The notes beneath the pieces were generated by a model. It ran no database searches. It saw only the letters and a list, made by a program, of their open reading frames with translations, and was not told the DNA's origin. A stretch of DNA of 42,567 nt from CANDYO01 sp049653745 (GTDB taxonomy: Bacteria; Pseudomonadota; Alphaproteobacteria; Rickettsiales; CANDYO01), in NCBI GenBank assembly GCA_049653745.1, contig JBASGW010000069.1, positions 1 to 42,567 on the forward strand, in the 5' to 3' direction. Of this stretch, positions 8,756 through 18,301 are shown piece by piece (the stretch's first letter is position 1; each line of letters begins with the position of its first letter). Made by a program: the position numbers and the translations under genes.

Positions 8756-8923
8756 CCCCCCTTATCTAATGTGTTTAACATTTCAAGAAACTAAATTAGC
8801 ACTAAACTTTTTCTCTTAAAATTAATCAAAATCATCCCCTATTTAGAACAAAAATGTCATTGACAAAAAATTAAAACTACGTTAATTTATTAATATAAAA
8901 ATTAATTATAATTAAGGATTTGT

Positions 8924-11900
8924 ATGAAGGGTCGCTTAGGAATTAGAGCTGACACAGCATTAGATATCAATAACATTTTTGAAATTTTTGATAAACAAAG
9001 CAGTAATTACCTCCAAATTGAATCGATTCAACGATGGATCCAGCAAGTGGAGCCTGTTTTAAGTCAATTAACTAATGATCAGCTATTAGAAATATTTCAT
9101 CTAACTGTTAATTTAAGGATATTTGACCTTAGATTTATTAAAAATCTTTGTAACGCCACATTAGAAAAAGTTTCTCAATCTAATTTCTCTTACGATGATC
9201 TATCAAACATACTTTATAGTCTTCAAGGAATAAAATATAACAAAGATATTAATCTTATCCAAGCCATCGCTACCAAACTTACTCAGCTTGAACAATATAG
9301 TGATACTAAATCTTTATCCACGTCAATTTGGTCATTAGCTAAGCTAGGATTTTATGATGAAGTTTTTTTTAGGTCATGGATAAAAATTGCTACTCCAGAA
9401 ATACAAAAATTCACATTAGGAGATTTATTAAAATCAATTCAAGCAATTGCAACACTCAAGTTTTACGATGACGTGTTCATCTCCGAATGGTTACGAAAAA
9501 CAGAAGCATATTTAAATGATTTTAATCCTCAGACAAAATTAAATATTGCTTTTTATTTATCAATGATTTCAGTAAATAATTTTGATAATAATAGCAGCAC
9601 ATTAAAAGAAGAAATTAATAGTTTCATAAAAAAAACTATAAATTCATTAGATTTTGAGTTTTTTCAAGATGAAATCTCTAAACAACAAATAGTACAAATA
9701 TATTTAGCTAGAACAGCTGATATTGCAGAAGAAGTTTTTAGAAAAATTAGTAGTGAAATTAAAGATAAAAGCGATATTAGCACCAGTGTTATTCAAAGAA
9801 AAGTAGAAGGATTTATTAAAAAAGCTTATACAAGCTTTACAGTTGTTTTAGAGCAATATGATCAAAAAACTGCTGCATTTGTTGATGTAACAGTAAAAAG
9901 AAATCATGATCATCCAGAATATGATGTGCATATTCAAGTTGATGGCCCAACTCATTATTTTGTTAATCATCAACCTAAAGATTCTGTTGTTATTGTAAAT
10001 GGAGCTACTGAATTTAGAAACAAACTACATGCCGCTAATTCCTTTAAACCATATGTTATTTCATATATGGATATAGACAGTTATAATTATTATGAAGGTC
10101 TCTTAAATGTCTTAAATACATATCCAGAGGAGTCTCAAAGTTTAATTGATTATGAGGGAAAAACAGGCGGGACTGAACATAAAAGCCCAGGTACATATAG
10201 TGATAATTCTGGTCCTAATCTTTCAGGCGCTAAAGCTTCAAGTTCAAAGAAAACAAAAAAATCTCCTGGTAAAAAATCATCTAAGGTTAATGATATTGAT
10301 GATAGTGAATTTGATCTATTGATAGCTGATTTTACAGTTGAAAATGCAATAGAATTAACTCTAGAACAGAAATTTAACTTAATTAAACAAAATTATAAGA
10401 TTCAAGGTAAGACATCTTCTTTAAAGCGGATATTAGAAAAAGCAATCACTGCAAAAAATATAGAAGATATTGAGATTACTTTAAAATATCAAAAACAAAC
10501 TGGAGAAGATTTAGAGCTTTCGAAAGAGTTAAATGATATTTTTTACAAGATGATAGAAGAGAGAGTAATTTATATTCAAACATATGATGATCTTGCTAAT
10601 GCGATGCAAGGTATTTTACAAGAGAGAGGAATTTATATTCAAATATATAAGGCTTTTCTATCTCATGGTTATAAAGTTCAAGATTTTACAGAGATTCATC
10701 TTAAAGCTCTTATTTATGTCTATAGTTTGGGAGAAGTTGAAGTTTTCCAACAGCTTTTAAGTTTAATTCCCGAAAGTTATAATAAAACTCAATTAATGGA
10801 ATATTTCTTCATTAATTGTGGAGTGTTAAATCATATTGAAATAGCAGATTTTTTATTGAATAACAATATTGATATAGATAGTTGTTACAGCAGAGAGTCC
10901 GTTGAAGTGTTATATGCTCTTGCTGTGGGTAAAAAACATAATGGTAGGGTTTTTAGTGAGGCGCCTGAAATTATAAAAAATTTATACTACTCACTTACTG
11001 CGCCCCATTCTTTAATAGAAACAACTGAATCTTTATTACAAAAAGCAGCAAAAGGAACTATAGATAAAAAGGATGGGGTACCTGAAGGAAGGGGAATTAC
11101 AGCACTTCACTTGTCTTGTTATGACGGAGCTAAAAGCAATGAAATCCGTTTATTTCTTTTAAAAAACCATGCAAATCCTAATACAATGCAGCGAGATAAT
11201 TTCACTCCATTAATGACTGCATTATTTCTAGGTGACGAATCTTCAGCTTTGCAAATTCTAGATTTTAATCCTAATGTTAATTTGAAGGCTACTAATGATG
11301 TTACAGTATCTTCTATAGCAGCTACATTAGGGTTTTATAAAGTAATAAAAAAAATAATAGACCTTCAAGGAGATTTAGAGACTAAAGTTACTAGTAATTT
11401 TTATGTGCAAAATAACGATGGCAAAAAAATTCAATTTTATGATGGAAATAATCCATTATCTATAGCACTAAAGTATGGCCATATTTCTGTGGCTGAATCA
11501 TTAATTGATGCAAAAGTCGAATTGAATGATCAAATCATTGAAGAAGTGGTTTCTAGCAGCTCGGCAATACTAATTGGTAACACACTAAATTTTAAAGGTT
11601 CCATTCTTGCTTATTGTATTACTAAATACCCACAACTAGTAGAAAAGCTCTTAGAAAATGGTGCAAATGTGAATAATAAAGCCATGCCTGTATCCCCACT
11701 AATGTTAGCGGCTGAATTGTCTAATTCTTGGAACAGATTAAAAAAAGAAGGTAATGAAGCTTTTCAACTAGCTATAGAATATAATAAATATAAAATTTTT
11801 GAAATGCTACTTGCTTATGGTGCTGATATTAATTTTACTGATACAGATGGTGATACAGTTATAGAATATACTAGGTCAAGAGCCATAAAAAGCGATCATC

Positions 11901-12913
11901 ATAAAATGATTGAACTAATTGCTCAGCATGAAAAGATTCATGGAATAGATATTCAAGCTAGGTATAAAATAATTTTAGATTTAGGAGTAGAATTAGATCA
12001 TTTCCCTATTGTTTCCCAGGATTCTCAACATCAAGTGGTTGCTGATATAGTTAAAACTAGCATTGATATTGAGGCAGGATGTATAATTAACTTTGTTCAA
12101 TTATCAGAACCTTATGGCCTTAAAACTCCAGTACAAAAAGTAATGAACCTGATCTTACCAATTAAGCTTAATATTGAATCAAGCTATATTGAACATTCAT
12201 CTGCGGTGCCTGCAATTACTGATGCAAATGATATGAAAACTCAAAATCCAATGAGGGCTCAAAGCTCTGATAATGCAAAATCTAATGTTGATCTATTCTA
12301 TAAATCTATATTAGGAATAAAAATATTAGATACTTCTATAGACATGTTTAAATCTTTTCAAGAGCCAACTTTTGAACATTTTAATATATTGGCGCGTGAC
12401 GTTACTCATCTGAGTATTTCAATTACAGGAGCTAATAGTTATTCTATTTCTTTTGGCGCTACAGATACTGCAGCTCAATTATATTATGGTGAATATGCAC
12501 AAGCTTTTATTCAAGCTGGAACAACTGCTGGATATGCACTTCTTTCTGCATTACCAACTATATTGCCGGATGTTTTAGGAATTCCCTTAGATCCTGTTTA
12601 TCAAGCTTTATCCATATTATATATTTCAGAGCAAGCTGATAATATATTAAATAAAATTGATTCAACATATTCTACTTATGGCACCCCTGAAGCTAACCTT
12701 AAATCAAATATAGCTTATGCCGAGCTGAATAATTATTTAGGATTTAAAGAGCTTGCAAAAGATTATTGCCTTGATGCAATGAAGATTGTGCAGGAAGATT
12801 TTGCTTTGCATCAGAATCATGAATCATTTATCCAGCAGCTTGCTCTTAAGCAAGTTTTATTGGGTGATCTTTGTAAATTAACTGTTATAGATTCTGATCA
12901 TTATAATGAATAG
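8924..12913 (+). CDS. OPR-like repeat / RAP domain / ankyrin repeat fusion protein
   Basis: A 1329-residue protein. Helical repeats recur with a 36-39 residue period at about 53, 92, 131, 168 and 205. The best is LSTSIWSLAKLGFYDEVFF, very close to the octotricopeptide/FASTK-like 'lantlWAlaklg' pattern. A RAP domain follows at ~333-392 with its signature VHIQVDGPTHYF and a later ATEFRNKLHAANSFKPYVIS. Residues ~410-460 are a flexible linker with a basic cluster (SSSKKTKKSPGKKSSK). Ankyrin repeats are visible at ~722-790 (GITALHLSCYDG), ~889-931 (LVEKLLENGANVN) and ~955-988. The C-terminus has hydrophobic segments around 1185-1235. A 21-residue-spaced duplication (ERVIYIQTY / ERGIYIQIY) lies near residue 550. 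In eukaryotes OPR-RAP proteins bind organellar RNA; ankyrin repeats mediate protein contacts. A host-organelle-directed effector is a reasonable but unproven inference. Confidence 0.8.
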   Translation: MKGRLGIRADTALDINNIFEIFDKQSSNYLQIESIQRWIQQVEPVLSQLTNDQLLEIFHLTVNLRIFDLRFIKNLCNATLEKVSQSNFSYDDLSNILYSLQGIKYNKDINLIQAIATKLTQLEQYSDTKSLSTSIWSLAKLGFYDEVFFRSWIKIATPEIQKFTLGDLLKSIQAIATLKFYDDVFISEWLRKTEAYLNDFNPQTKLNIAFYLSMISVNNFDNNSSTLKEEINSFIKKTINSLDFEFFQDEISKQQIVQIYLARTADIAEEVFRKISSEIKDKSDISTSVIQRKVEGFIKKAYTSFTVVLEQYDQKTAAFVDVTVKRNHDHPEYDVHIQVDGPTHYFVNHQPKDSVVIVNGATEFRNKLHAANSFKPYVISYMDIDSYNYYEGLLNVLNTYPEESQSLIDYEGKTGGTEHKSPGTYSDNSGPNLSGAKASSSKKTKKSPGKKSSKVNDIDDSEFDLLIADFTVENAIELTLEQKFNLIKQNYKIQGKTSSLKRILEKAITAKNIEDIEITLKYQKQTGEDLELSKELNDIFYKMIEERVIYIQTYDDLANAMQGILQERGIYIQIYKAFLSHGYKVQDFTEIHLKALIYVYSLGEVEVFQQLLSLIPESYNKTQLMEYFFINCGVLNHIEIADFLLNNNIDIDSCYSRESVEVLYALAVGKKHNGRVFSEAPEIIKNLYYSLTAPHSLIETTESLLQKAAKGTIDKKDGVPEGRGITALHLSCYDGAKSNEIRLFLLKNHANPNTMQRDNFTPLMTALFLGDESSALQILDFNPNVNLKATNDVTVSSIAATLGFYKVIKKIIDLQGDLETKVTSNFYVQNNDGKKIQFYDGNNPLSIALKYGHISVAESLIDAKVELNDQIIEEVVSSSSAILIGNTLNFKGSILAYCITKYPQLVEKLLENGANVNNKAMPVSPLMLAAELSNSWNRLKKEGNEAFQLAIEYNKYKIFEMLLAYGADINFTDTDGDTVIEYTRSRAIKSDHHKMIELIAQHEKIHGIDIQARYKIILDLGVELDHFPIVSQDSQHQVVADIVKTSIDIEAGCIINFVQLSEPYGLKTPVQKVMNLILPIKLNIESSYIEHSSAVPAITDANDMKTQNPMRAQSSDNAKSNVDLFYKSILGIKILDTSIDMFKSFQEPTFEHFNILARDVTHLSISITGANSYSISFGATDTAAQLYYGEYAQAFIQAGTTAGYALLSALPTILPDVLGIPLDPVYQALSILYISEQADNILNKIDSTYSTYGTPEANLKSNIAYAELNNYLGFKELAKDYCLDAMKIVQEDFALHQNHESFIQQLALKQVLLGDLCKLTVIDSDHYNE

Positions 12914-12942
12914 AGTCCATCTGTTTTTTAATAATTAAGAGC

Positions 12943-12969
12943 AAGTCCAGTGACGTTTTTACTGGACTT
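12943..12969 (+). terminator. Hairpin 29 bases after the OPR-RAP-ankyrin gene
   Basis: A perfect 9-bp stem (AAGTCCAGT paired with ACTGGACTT) has a 9-base loop. No clear U-run follows (ATAATTAAA), so it may be a weak terminator or an mRNA 3' end stabiliser rather than a classic rho-independent terminator. Confidence 0.5.
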
Positions 12970-13114
12970 ATAATTAAACAGCTTAGTTTATTAGATGGCT
13001 CTTCGATTTTTTGCTACGTTTAAGATAGCAAGGCTTCAAATTGCTCGGATATAGCATGGTTATTTTGATTACATATAAAACTTTTATCCCTTTGATAGCC
13101 TAAAGCAAAGATGA

Positions 13115-13278
13115 GCAAACTGGAGAATAACTTTCAAATAGACCTATCCTCTCCGCCATTTTTGTCTATTTTGAGTAGCATCTCCGCTGGTATTTTTATT
13201 TCTAACTCCATGCTCCACACCCCAGTATCTGTAAGGCATATCGGAACATACTGCTGCTTCCAACTCCTCCACCTTCAT
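13115..13278. repeat. Dispersed repeat, partial diverged copy 3
   Basis: TAGACCTATCCTCTCCGCCAT at about 13139-13158 matches TAGACCCATCCACTCCGCCAT in copy 1 and the equivalent part of copy 2. The following ATCTCCGCTGGTATTTTTATT resembles ATCTCCACTCGTATTTATCC of copy 1. The left half of the element is missing or too diverged to see. On the minus strand, 13278-13144 reads as a 44-codon frame (start MKVEELEAAVC, end QKWRRG), possibly a repeat-borne fragment. The open frames either side (13111-13479 plus, 13402-13202 minus) look spurious. Nothing else is recognised in 12970-13500. Confidence 0.45.
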
Positions 13279-13500
13279 CTTCTAAATAGGGCCAAAATAT
13301 GGCAATTTTTGTCTCCAATCTCCAAAACCTCTCCCCCTTTCTCAAATTCAGAGGACGCCGGAAATCTGTGGATTCCAGCTGATCAGTTCGAAAATAGAGC
13401 ATCGTCAGTGCGGGAGGCAGTGCGAACTTGGCGCTATTTTATTAACAGGAATTGTTTTTTATTTATCATTCTAATATAATGTCCTAAATATTTATTAACT

Positions 13501-14145
13501 ATGGAAGTTATTATGGCTGACGATTTCACAGAAAATAATAAGGCAATACTATCAAAATATGATGAGTACTTCATATAATGAAGGATCAATATTATCGGCA
13601 GTTTAACTATTTATCAACTAGCGTAGATGTAAAATTACTAGGTAATTTGTAGAAAAATTTCATAAATAAAAACCAAGGACCTGAAGGTGAGATTTCTTGC
13701 TTTACTGCATTGAAGATGCTACAAAGAGACGATTTTGTCTTCTCTATTTATAAAGAGCTTCATCCAGATTTTACCACTTTTGAGCAAGCTTTAAATGACG
13801 TTACTATGGATGCTTATTTAGACAGAGCTGGTCTTACAGATGGAAACTTAGCTTATTTAAATTCCCCTTCACTATCTTGGTAATATCACTCCAACGCAGG
13901 AGCAATATTTATGCCTCAAGATATCAAAATCAAATATGATGTAGTATTTTATAACCGTATCATAATTCATTCAGCTAATGATTATTTATCGCCAACTGAT
14001 TATGACAATGCACAAAAATGTGCGTAAGCATTTGTCCGAAAAACTGTTGACAGATCATACGCTAACAGGAGTAGTATATGCTGCATATAATTATTATTAT
14101 CATGGGTCTAAAGGAGGTTTAATAACTGATAAATATTTGGTATAA
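13501..14145 (+). pseudogene. Broken gene of unknown family
   Basis: Coding sense is visible but interrupted. A first piece starts at 13501 (MEVIMADDFTENNKAILSKY). After a frame change a second runs from about 13578 (MKDQYYRQFNYLSTSVDVK) across an in-frame TAG at about 13650 into NFINKNQGPEGEISCFTALK and YKELHPDFTTFEQALNDVTM, ending at a TAA near 13883. The same frame continues with DIKIKYDVVFYNRIIIHSAN. After another frame change near 14020 it reads VRKHLSEKLLTDHTLTGVVY, then AAYNYYYHGSKGG, to a TAA at 14143-14145. At least two frameshifts and two stops mean the gene is dead. The original product would have been about 210 residues; I do not recognise it. Confidence 0.6.
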
Positions 14146-14197
14146 ATTTTAAAGAGTTAAGAATAAAATTATTATTTATAAAAAGAGGAAAATTGAC

Positions 14198-14536
14198 ATG
14201 AGTTTGACAAGTAAGAGCCTAAACCTACAACAATTTCAAGAATTGAATATTACTGATGTACTTATCAATAATCAGCATAACAATGCAGATAGTAGAGTAG
14301 GTGATATAATTTTAGGAGTACAAAATAACATAGTAGAAAATCCTGAACATAAGTTTTTGAGAGGAGGTTCTAGAGATTTATCCGATACCTCAACAGATTT
14401 CACTAACACAGACAAAGACATTATTTTTATAGGTTTATGTTTAGTGGGTATTTCAGTGACATTAGCTAAATTATATTATTGCCCTAATCATGCTGATTAT
14501 ACTGCTATTGCGAATGGAGATAGTTGGTATACATGA
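14198..14536 (+). CDS. Small hypothetical protein with one membrane helix
   Basis: A 112-residue protein with a good ribosome site (AGAGGA) ahead of the ATG. Residues 1-70 are polar and Asn/Asp-rich. A hydrophobic helix lies at about 74-94 (IIFIGLCLVGISVTLAKLYY), followed by a short tail with Cys and Tyr. There is no cleavable signal peptide, so it is probably a single-pass membrane protein. I do not recognise a family. It sits between a pseudogene and a repeat copy, in accessory DNA, and may be specific to this lineage. Confidence 0.55.
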   Translation: MSLTSKSLNLQQFQELNITDVLINNQHNNADSRVGDIILGVQNNIVENPEHKFLRGGSRDLSDTSTDFTNTDKDIIFIGLCLVGISVTLAKLYYCPNHADYTAIANGDSWYT

Positions 14537-14640
14537 AATATATTCACTTATTATATTTTAGTATATTCTTATTAAGATTATAAATAAATATAATCTGTTA
14601 AATAATAGCAGAATGAGTGCGAAGAAGTTCTTAAAGTGAG

Positions 14641-14815
14641 TTACCCACCCACCGGTAGAATTCGTTACGAACTTTACTTACCCTCTTCACCCCTTAAAAA
14701 CTCTCGCTTTTGTGCTTGGAGACTTGCCCGCAATAATCCATCCACTCCGCCATTGCCATATTACTATAAAACTCAATCTACGCTCATTCTACCCCATTTT
14801 GCTTTTAACGCTCTA
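14641..14815. repeat. Dispersed repeat, copy 2
   Basis: It matches 8581-8755 in the same orientation and nearly the same length: CCCACCCACCGGTA, TTCGTTACGAACTTTACTTACC, CCATCCACTCCGCCAT (14739-14754), then AATCTACGCTCATT and CCCCATTTTGCTTTT against the copy 1 equivalents. An 83-codon plus-strand frame over this copy is not conserved in copy 1 and is probably not a gene. The remainder of 14537-14960 shows nothing else recognisable. Confidence 0.6.
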
Positions 14816-14960
14816 AGTCCCCTTACCCATAAGGATTTTAATCTACAAATTCGGGGCAAGGCAGAGCTTAATATCTACTATATTTAAAACTTTTTCAGCG
14901 TTCCTAGATCATAGATTTATTATTTCTAGATTTCAGCCCTTACAATTCTGATAAATATTA

Positions 14961-17831
14961 TTATTCGTAAATAGAACTAGAATTTGCTAACAAAAATACC
15001 CCCGTAATAGCAGGATCGGTGTGATTGGATTCACCATTTCTCCATGGATTACTGTTTCCTCCTGATGAACCACCCTCATCATCTGGTTGAAAATGCGGGA
15101 TAGGGATTAAGATAAGTTCATTAATACCAGAATCCGTATGTTGAACTAAGTATTGTAATTGCTCGAAAATTGCTATGATATGATCATTAATATAAGAAGA
15201 TTGTATATCTAATTGCTGATAAAGATAGCTCAAGTCTAAACTTTTTTGTAAAGCTTCAGACAAATCTCCCATACTATGAATTACTTTTTTAGCATAACTA
15301 GATAAATGATTATTAGATAATGCATTTAGAATATATTTATTAAGTCCAGATAATTGATAAAAAGCATCCTCTCCAATCATATTTTTTATTTGTTCTATTG
15401 CCTTTAATTCTTTATCCTCTTCTATTTTATTGGATTTTTTTTTGCTGCGCTCAATAGATTGATATATTTCTATAATAGACGGATCATCATAGATAACTTC
15501 ATTTACATAAAATACAGTAGCTACATTAGTATCTGGAGTATGAGATTCAAGAGATGGAATAATTTTGTCTTCCAAAGACCTAATTACATCAAGTATATAT
15601 TTAAGAGTTATCTGCTCATGAGTATGAGAAATAGACTCATCCCCTAATTCTCTATCATGCGCCAAATAGTTTCTAAAGGCCTTAAGATCATCTAATTCAA
15701 CAGCTGATAGTTGATCTGTTTTAATTTCTCTATTTAGCTGTTCTATAAAAATAAAGAGCAGCTCTATTTCTAATAATATTTTTTGATTTTGAGTTACATC
15801 TTCAGACGCCTCTAAAAATGCAAGATATTTCTTGACTCTATCTTCCATATTATCATTTCTAATAATGTTAATTAATCTTCCTTGTGCCGCTCTATCCAAT
15901 ACTTGATGTCTTAAAAAAGACACATCATGTGGAGCTAAGTTTTCTTGATATATTGCAGAATGTTCTGCTTCTGTTAAGGGTATTAATATTTGCTGCAACC
16001 CCATGCAATCAAAGAGAAGTTCCTTTTCTGCTGAGAGAAGATTTATCTCTGGCATAAGATTACGCTCAATATTCATGTATCCGTTACGATGTAATTGCAT
16101 TATTTTTGAATATAATTCTTCAGAAATGCTTTCTCTGGAAATATATCCTTCATGACCATTTACATGGAAAGTAAGTTGCCAGTCTTCAGTACGTCCAATT
16201 GCTATGCAGTTTGGAAACATTCCTGCTCTAAATAAAGAATGCTCTCTTTCACTATAAATAAATTTCATTTCATATGAATTTATTTCAGGTTTATATTTTT
16301 GAGGTACCATAGCTCTAGAAAGTTTTGATAATTTTGCATACTCATCTGATATTACCGCTGCAATACTATAGCGAGGTACATCCGTTACTCTATATGCATT
16401 AAAATCAATTTTCATTGCATATAGCTCTTCTCCATTAATATCAGCATTAGTAGATTTTATCTTGCTAAAAAGCGCCTTCACTTCATTTTTATAATGCTTT
16501 AGTTGCTTGATAATAAATGCATTTTTTTCAGCATCAGATAATGAAGCGACCTTGGGGTTATTAAGATTTTCTAGCTCACTGAACTGAATTTTAGTAGTTT
16601 TTAGCAGTAATTTAAATTCTTGCTGAACTTCTTTTATTCCTTTAATTTTATTTTCCTTGAAGTGATTATTAACCCTGGTTTGGATAGATTTTATGCATTC
16701 ATAGAATAATTCCCAGTTATTAAGCAAAGCTGAACTTAATATTTCATTTTTCTCATCCATTGATATTTTGGATGCTAATGCTGGATAAGAAGCCTCAAAA
16801 CTTTCATGGGTATCGCAGTTTTTAAGAATATATGAAGGAATTTTTGTATATTTATATTTTTTGTTATTGCCAGGGGTTGGTTGATAAAATTCTTTTATTG
16901 AATCTAGTGTAACTTGTTCTATAGATCCTAAGAATGAGTGCGCTCTTTCATGGATAGCGCCTTGCATAGAGTGAGGTCTAACAGCCAAGTTTAAATGTTC
17001 AACTGCTGATTCCACAATAGCTTGTATTTCTAGTAATTCTTCTTGCATCCTTAAAAAGGGTGATTCTGAATCATTAATAATTCCATCTAAGTGAAGGCTT
17101 GAATCATCTTCTCTATGTAGGATATCATTTCTAACTCTTGCTAATCTTTCAATATCAATATCATTTGATAAAAAATAGACCATTCTTGGAGATAACATTC
17201 TAAGACTTAAATTTTCACCTAATTGGGAAATAATAGAAAGTAATTGATATTTACCCTCTTTGGTAACAACATCTATCTCATTAGCGCTTAAATTCAGAAG
17301 TTCTAGTGCTTTATTTAGATGTTTTAAATCTTTATAATAGCTAAAATGATTAAAATGCTTGCTATTTCTAGCAAAAAGTATAGCTGGCGTTTCTGCAACT
17401 TCATCTAATGTTTTAAGCGTCAAGTATCCAATTACTGGTTGAACTGTATAACGGTCTATAAGATCTCGTAAAAGAGCTATTACTTCATCTGATAATTCTT
17501 CATCTAACTCTGGTGGCGCTGGAACATCTTTGTAATATTCATATAAGTTATTAAAGTCATAAAAAATACTCCGGCAATTATGATCTTGAACTTTGCCTTT
17601 ATAAAGGCTTGGTATATTTTTCAAATTATCAATAATCTTTACTATAATAAATTGAGCTTTTGAAGATATGCCGTTACTAGTTAATGATGTTACAGTTTCC
17701 ATCTTATCTAAGAATTCTTTCATTCTGATAAAATTCATTGTCATTTCTATTGTTCGGTCTTGTTTTCCTTCTATCCTTGCTTTACGAAGAGAGAGGGCTG
17801 CAGTTTTTAGATTTTTAAGAATTTTATCCAT
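14961..17831 (-). CDS. Large helical protein with two HEPN-type Rx4H motifs and a shared C-terminal tail module
   Basis: A 956-residue, almost wholly helical protein. Two motifs match the HEPN catalytic pattern Rx4-6H: R234-N-D-I-L-H239 (in LARVRNDILHRED) and R720-N-Y-L-A-H725 (in LKAFRNYLAHDRE). The second is followed by a helix (ITLKYILDVIRSLEDKIIPS) as in HepT/DUF86-like HEPN domains. HEPN domains are often RNases or nucleotide-modification targets in toxin and defence systems; activity here is inferred from the motif only. Residues 824-956 form a module also found at the end of the 2450-residue NACHT protein: FYQ....YILNALSNNH, DLSEALQKSLD, an acidic Gly/Ser linker (DDEGGSSGGNSNP) and a tail GVFLLANSSSIYE. 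The start at 17831 has a weak ribosome site. A toxin, a defence protein or a secreted effector are all possible. Confidence 0.65.
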   Translation of the reverse strand: MDKILKNLKTAALSLRKARIEGKQDRTIEMTMNFIRMKEFLDKMETVTSLTSNGISSKAQFIIVKIIDNLKNIPSLYKGKVQDHNCRSIFYDFNNLYEYYKDVPAPPELDEELSDEVIALLRDLIDRYTVQPVIGYLTLKTLDEVAETPAILFARNSKHFNHFSYYKDLKHLNKALELLNLSANEIDVVTKEGKYQLLSIISQLGENLSLRMLSPRMVYFLSNDIDIERLARVRNDILHREDDSSLHLDGIINDSESPFLRMQEELLEIQAIVESAVEHLNLAVRPHSMQGAIHERAHSFLGSIEQVTLDSIKEFYQPTPGNNKKYKYTKIPSYILKNCDTHESFEASYPALASKISMDEKNEILSSALLNNWELFYECIKSIQTRVNNHFKENKIKGIKEVQQEFKLLLKTTKIQFSELENLNNPKVASLSDAEKNAFIIKQLKHYKNEVKALFSKIKSTNADINGEELYAMKIDFNAYRVTDVPRYSIAAVISDEYAKLSKLSRAMVPQKYKPEINSYEMKFIYSEREHSLFRAGMFPNCIAIGRTEDWQLTFHVNGHEGYISRESISEELYSKIMQLHRNGYMNIERNLMPEINLLSAEKELLFDCMGLQQILIPLTEAEHSAIYQENLAPHDVSFLRHQVLDRAAQGRLINIIRNDNMEDRVKKYLAFLEASEDVTQNQKILLEIELLFIFIEQLNREIKTDQLSAVELDDLKAFRNYLAHDRELGDESISHTHEQITLKYILDVIRSLEDKIIPSLESHTPDTNVATVFYVNEVIYDDPSIIEIYQSIERSKKKSNKIEEDKELKAIEQIKNMIGEDAFYQLSGLNKYILNALSNNHLSSYAKKVIHSMGDLSEALQKSLDLSYLYQQLDIQSSYINDHIIAIFEQLQYLVQHTDSGINELILIPIPHFQPDDEGGSSGGNSNPWRNGESNHTDPAITGVFLLANSSSIYE

Positions 17832-17927
17832 ATGCGCTTCATACTTTAAATTTTATTAACTTTGTGATAAGTGAAATTATTTGCAAATAAACACTAACTG
17901 TCAAGCAAATAGAGGAACAAGTGAAGA

Positions 17928-18161
17928 ATGAAAAATATAATCAAGTCATTTAAGCAAGATAAAATTAAGTTTATTTTTAATCATAATAATCAAGCTAAGT
18001 TTGCTTTAAAAGCCTTAGAAAATATCAAAGATGAATTTAATTTTAATTCGTTATCAGCTAATGAAATAAAGTGTTTAAGCGATCTACCAGAAGGAATCAT
18101 TGATAATTTAAATGCAATATGTGGCGAGAATGGCTCTTATTATATTAACTTAGAACTGTAA
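17928..18161 (+). CDS. Small hypothetical protein
   Basis: A 77-residue protein divergent from the HEPN-motif gene, with 96 bases between the starts. AGAGGA lies about 14 bases before the ATG. The N-terminus is Lys/Asn-rich (MKNIIKSFKQDKIKFIFN). The middle (FNFNSLSANEIKCLSDLPEG) and the end (DNLNAICGENGSYYINLEL) are reminiscent of small leader-peptide or Nif11-like proteins, but the likeness is weak and I do not assign it. No maturation or ABC transporter gene is nearby. It could equally be a small regulator of the divergent gene. Nothing is recognised in 18162-18301. Confidence 0.5.
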   Translation: MKNIIKSFKQDKIKFIFNHNNQAKFALKALENIKDEFNFNSLSANEIKCLSDLPEGIIDNLNAICGENGSYYINLEL

Positions 18162-18301
18162 TTTTCAAAGCATAAGATTTACTCTAAAAAGATATAATTT
18201 TAAAGTTTGGGAGAGACCAATTAAACTACTAGTTAGAGATGTTTAAAAGTAAGGATTTATTTTTTAATTTACTCGTTTTAGCTTAGGGTAGAACTATTAT
18301 T

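Noticed and set aside
13111..13479. 122-codon plus-strand frame after the OPR-RAP-ankyrin gene
   Set aside because: It overlaps repeat copy 3, has no good ribosome site and no recognisable domain; it looks like chance in GC-richer repeat DNA.
14636..14887. 83-codon plus-strand frame over dispersed repeat copy 2
   Set aside because: The frame is not kept in copy 1 and has no ribosome site, so it is more likely repeat DNA than a gene.
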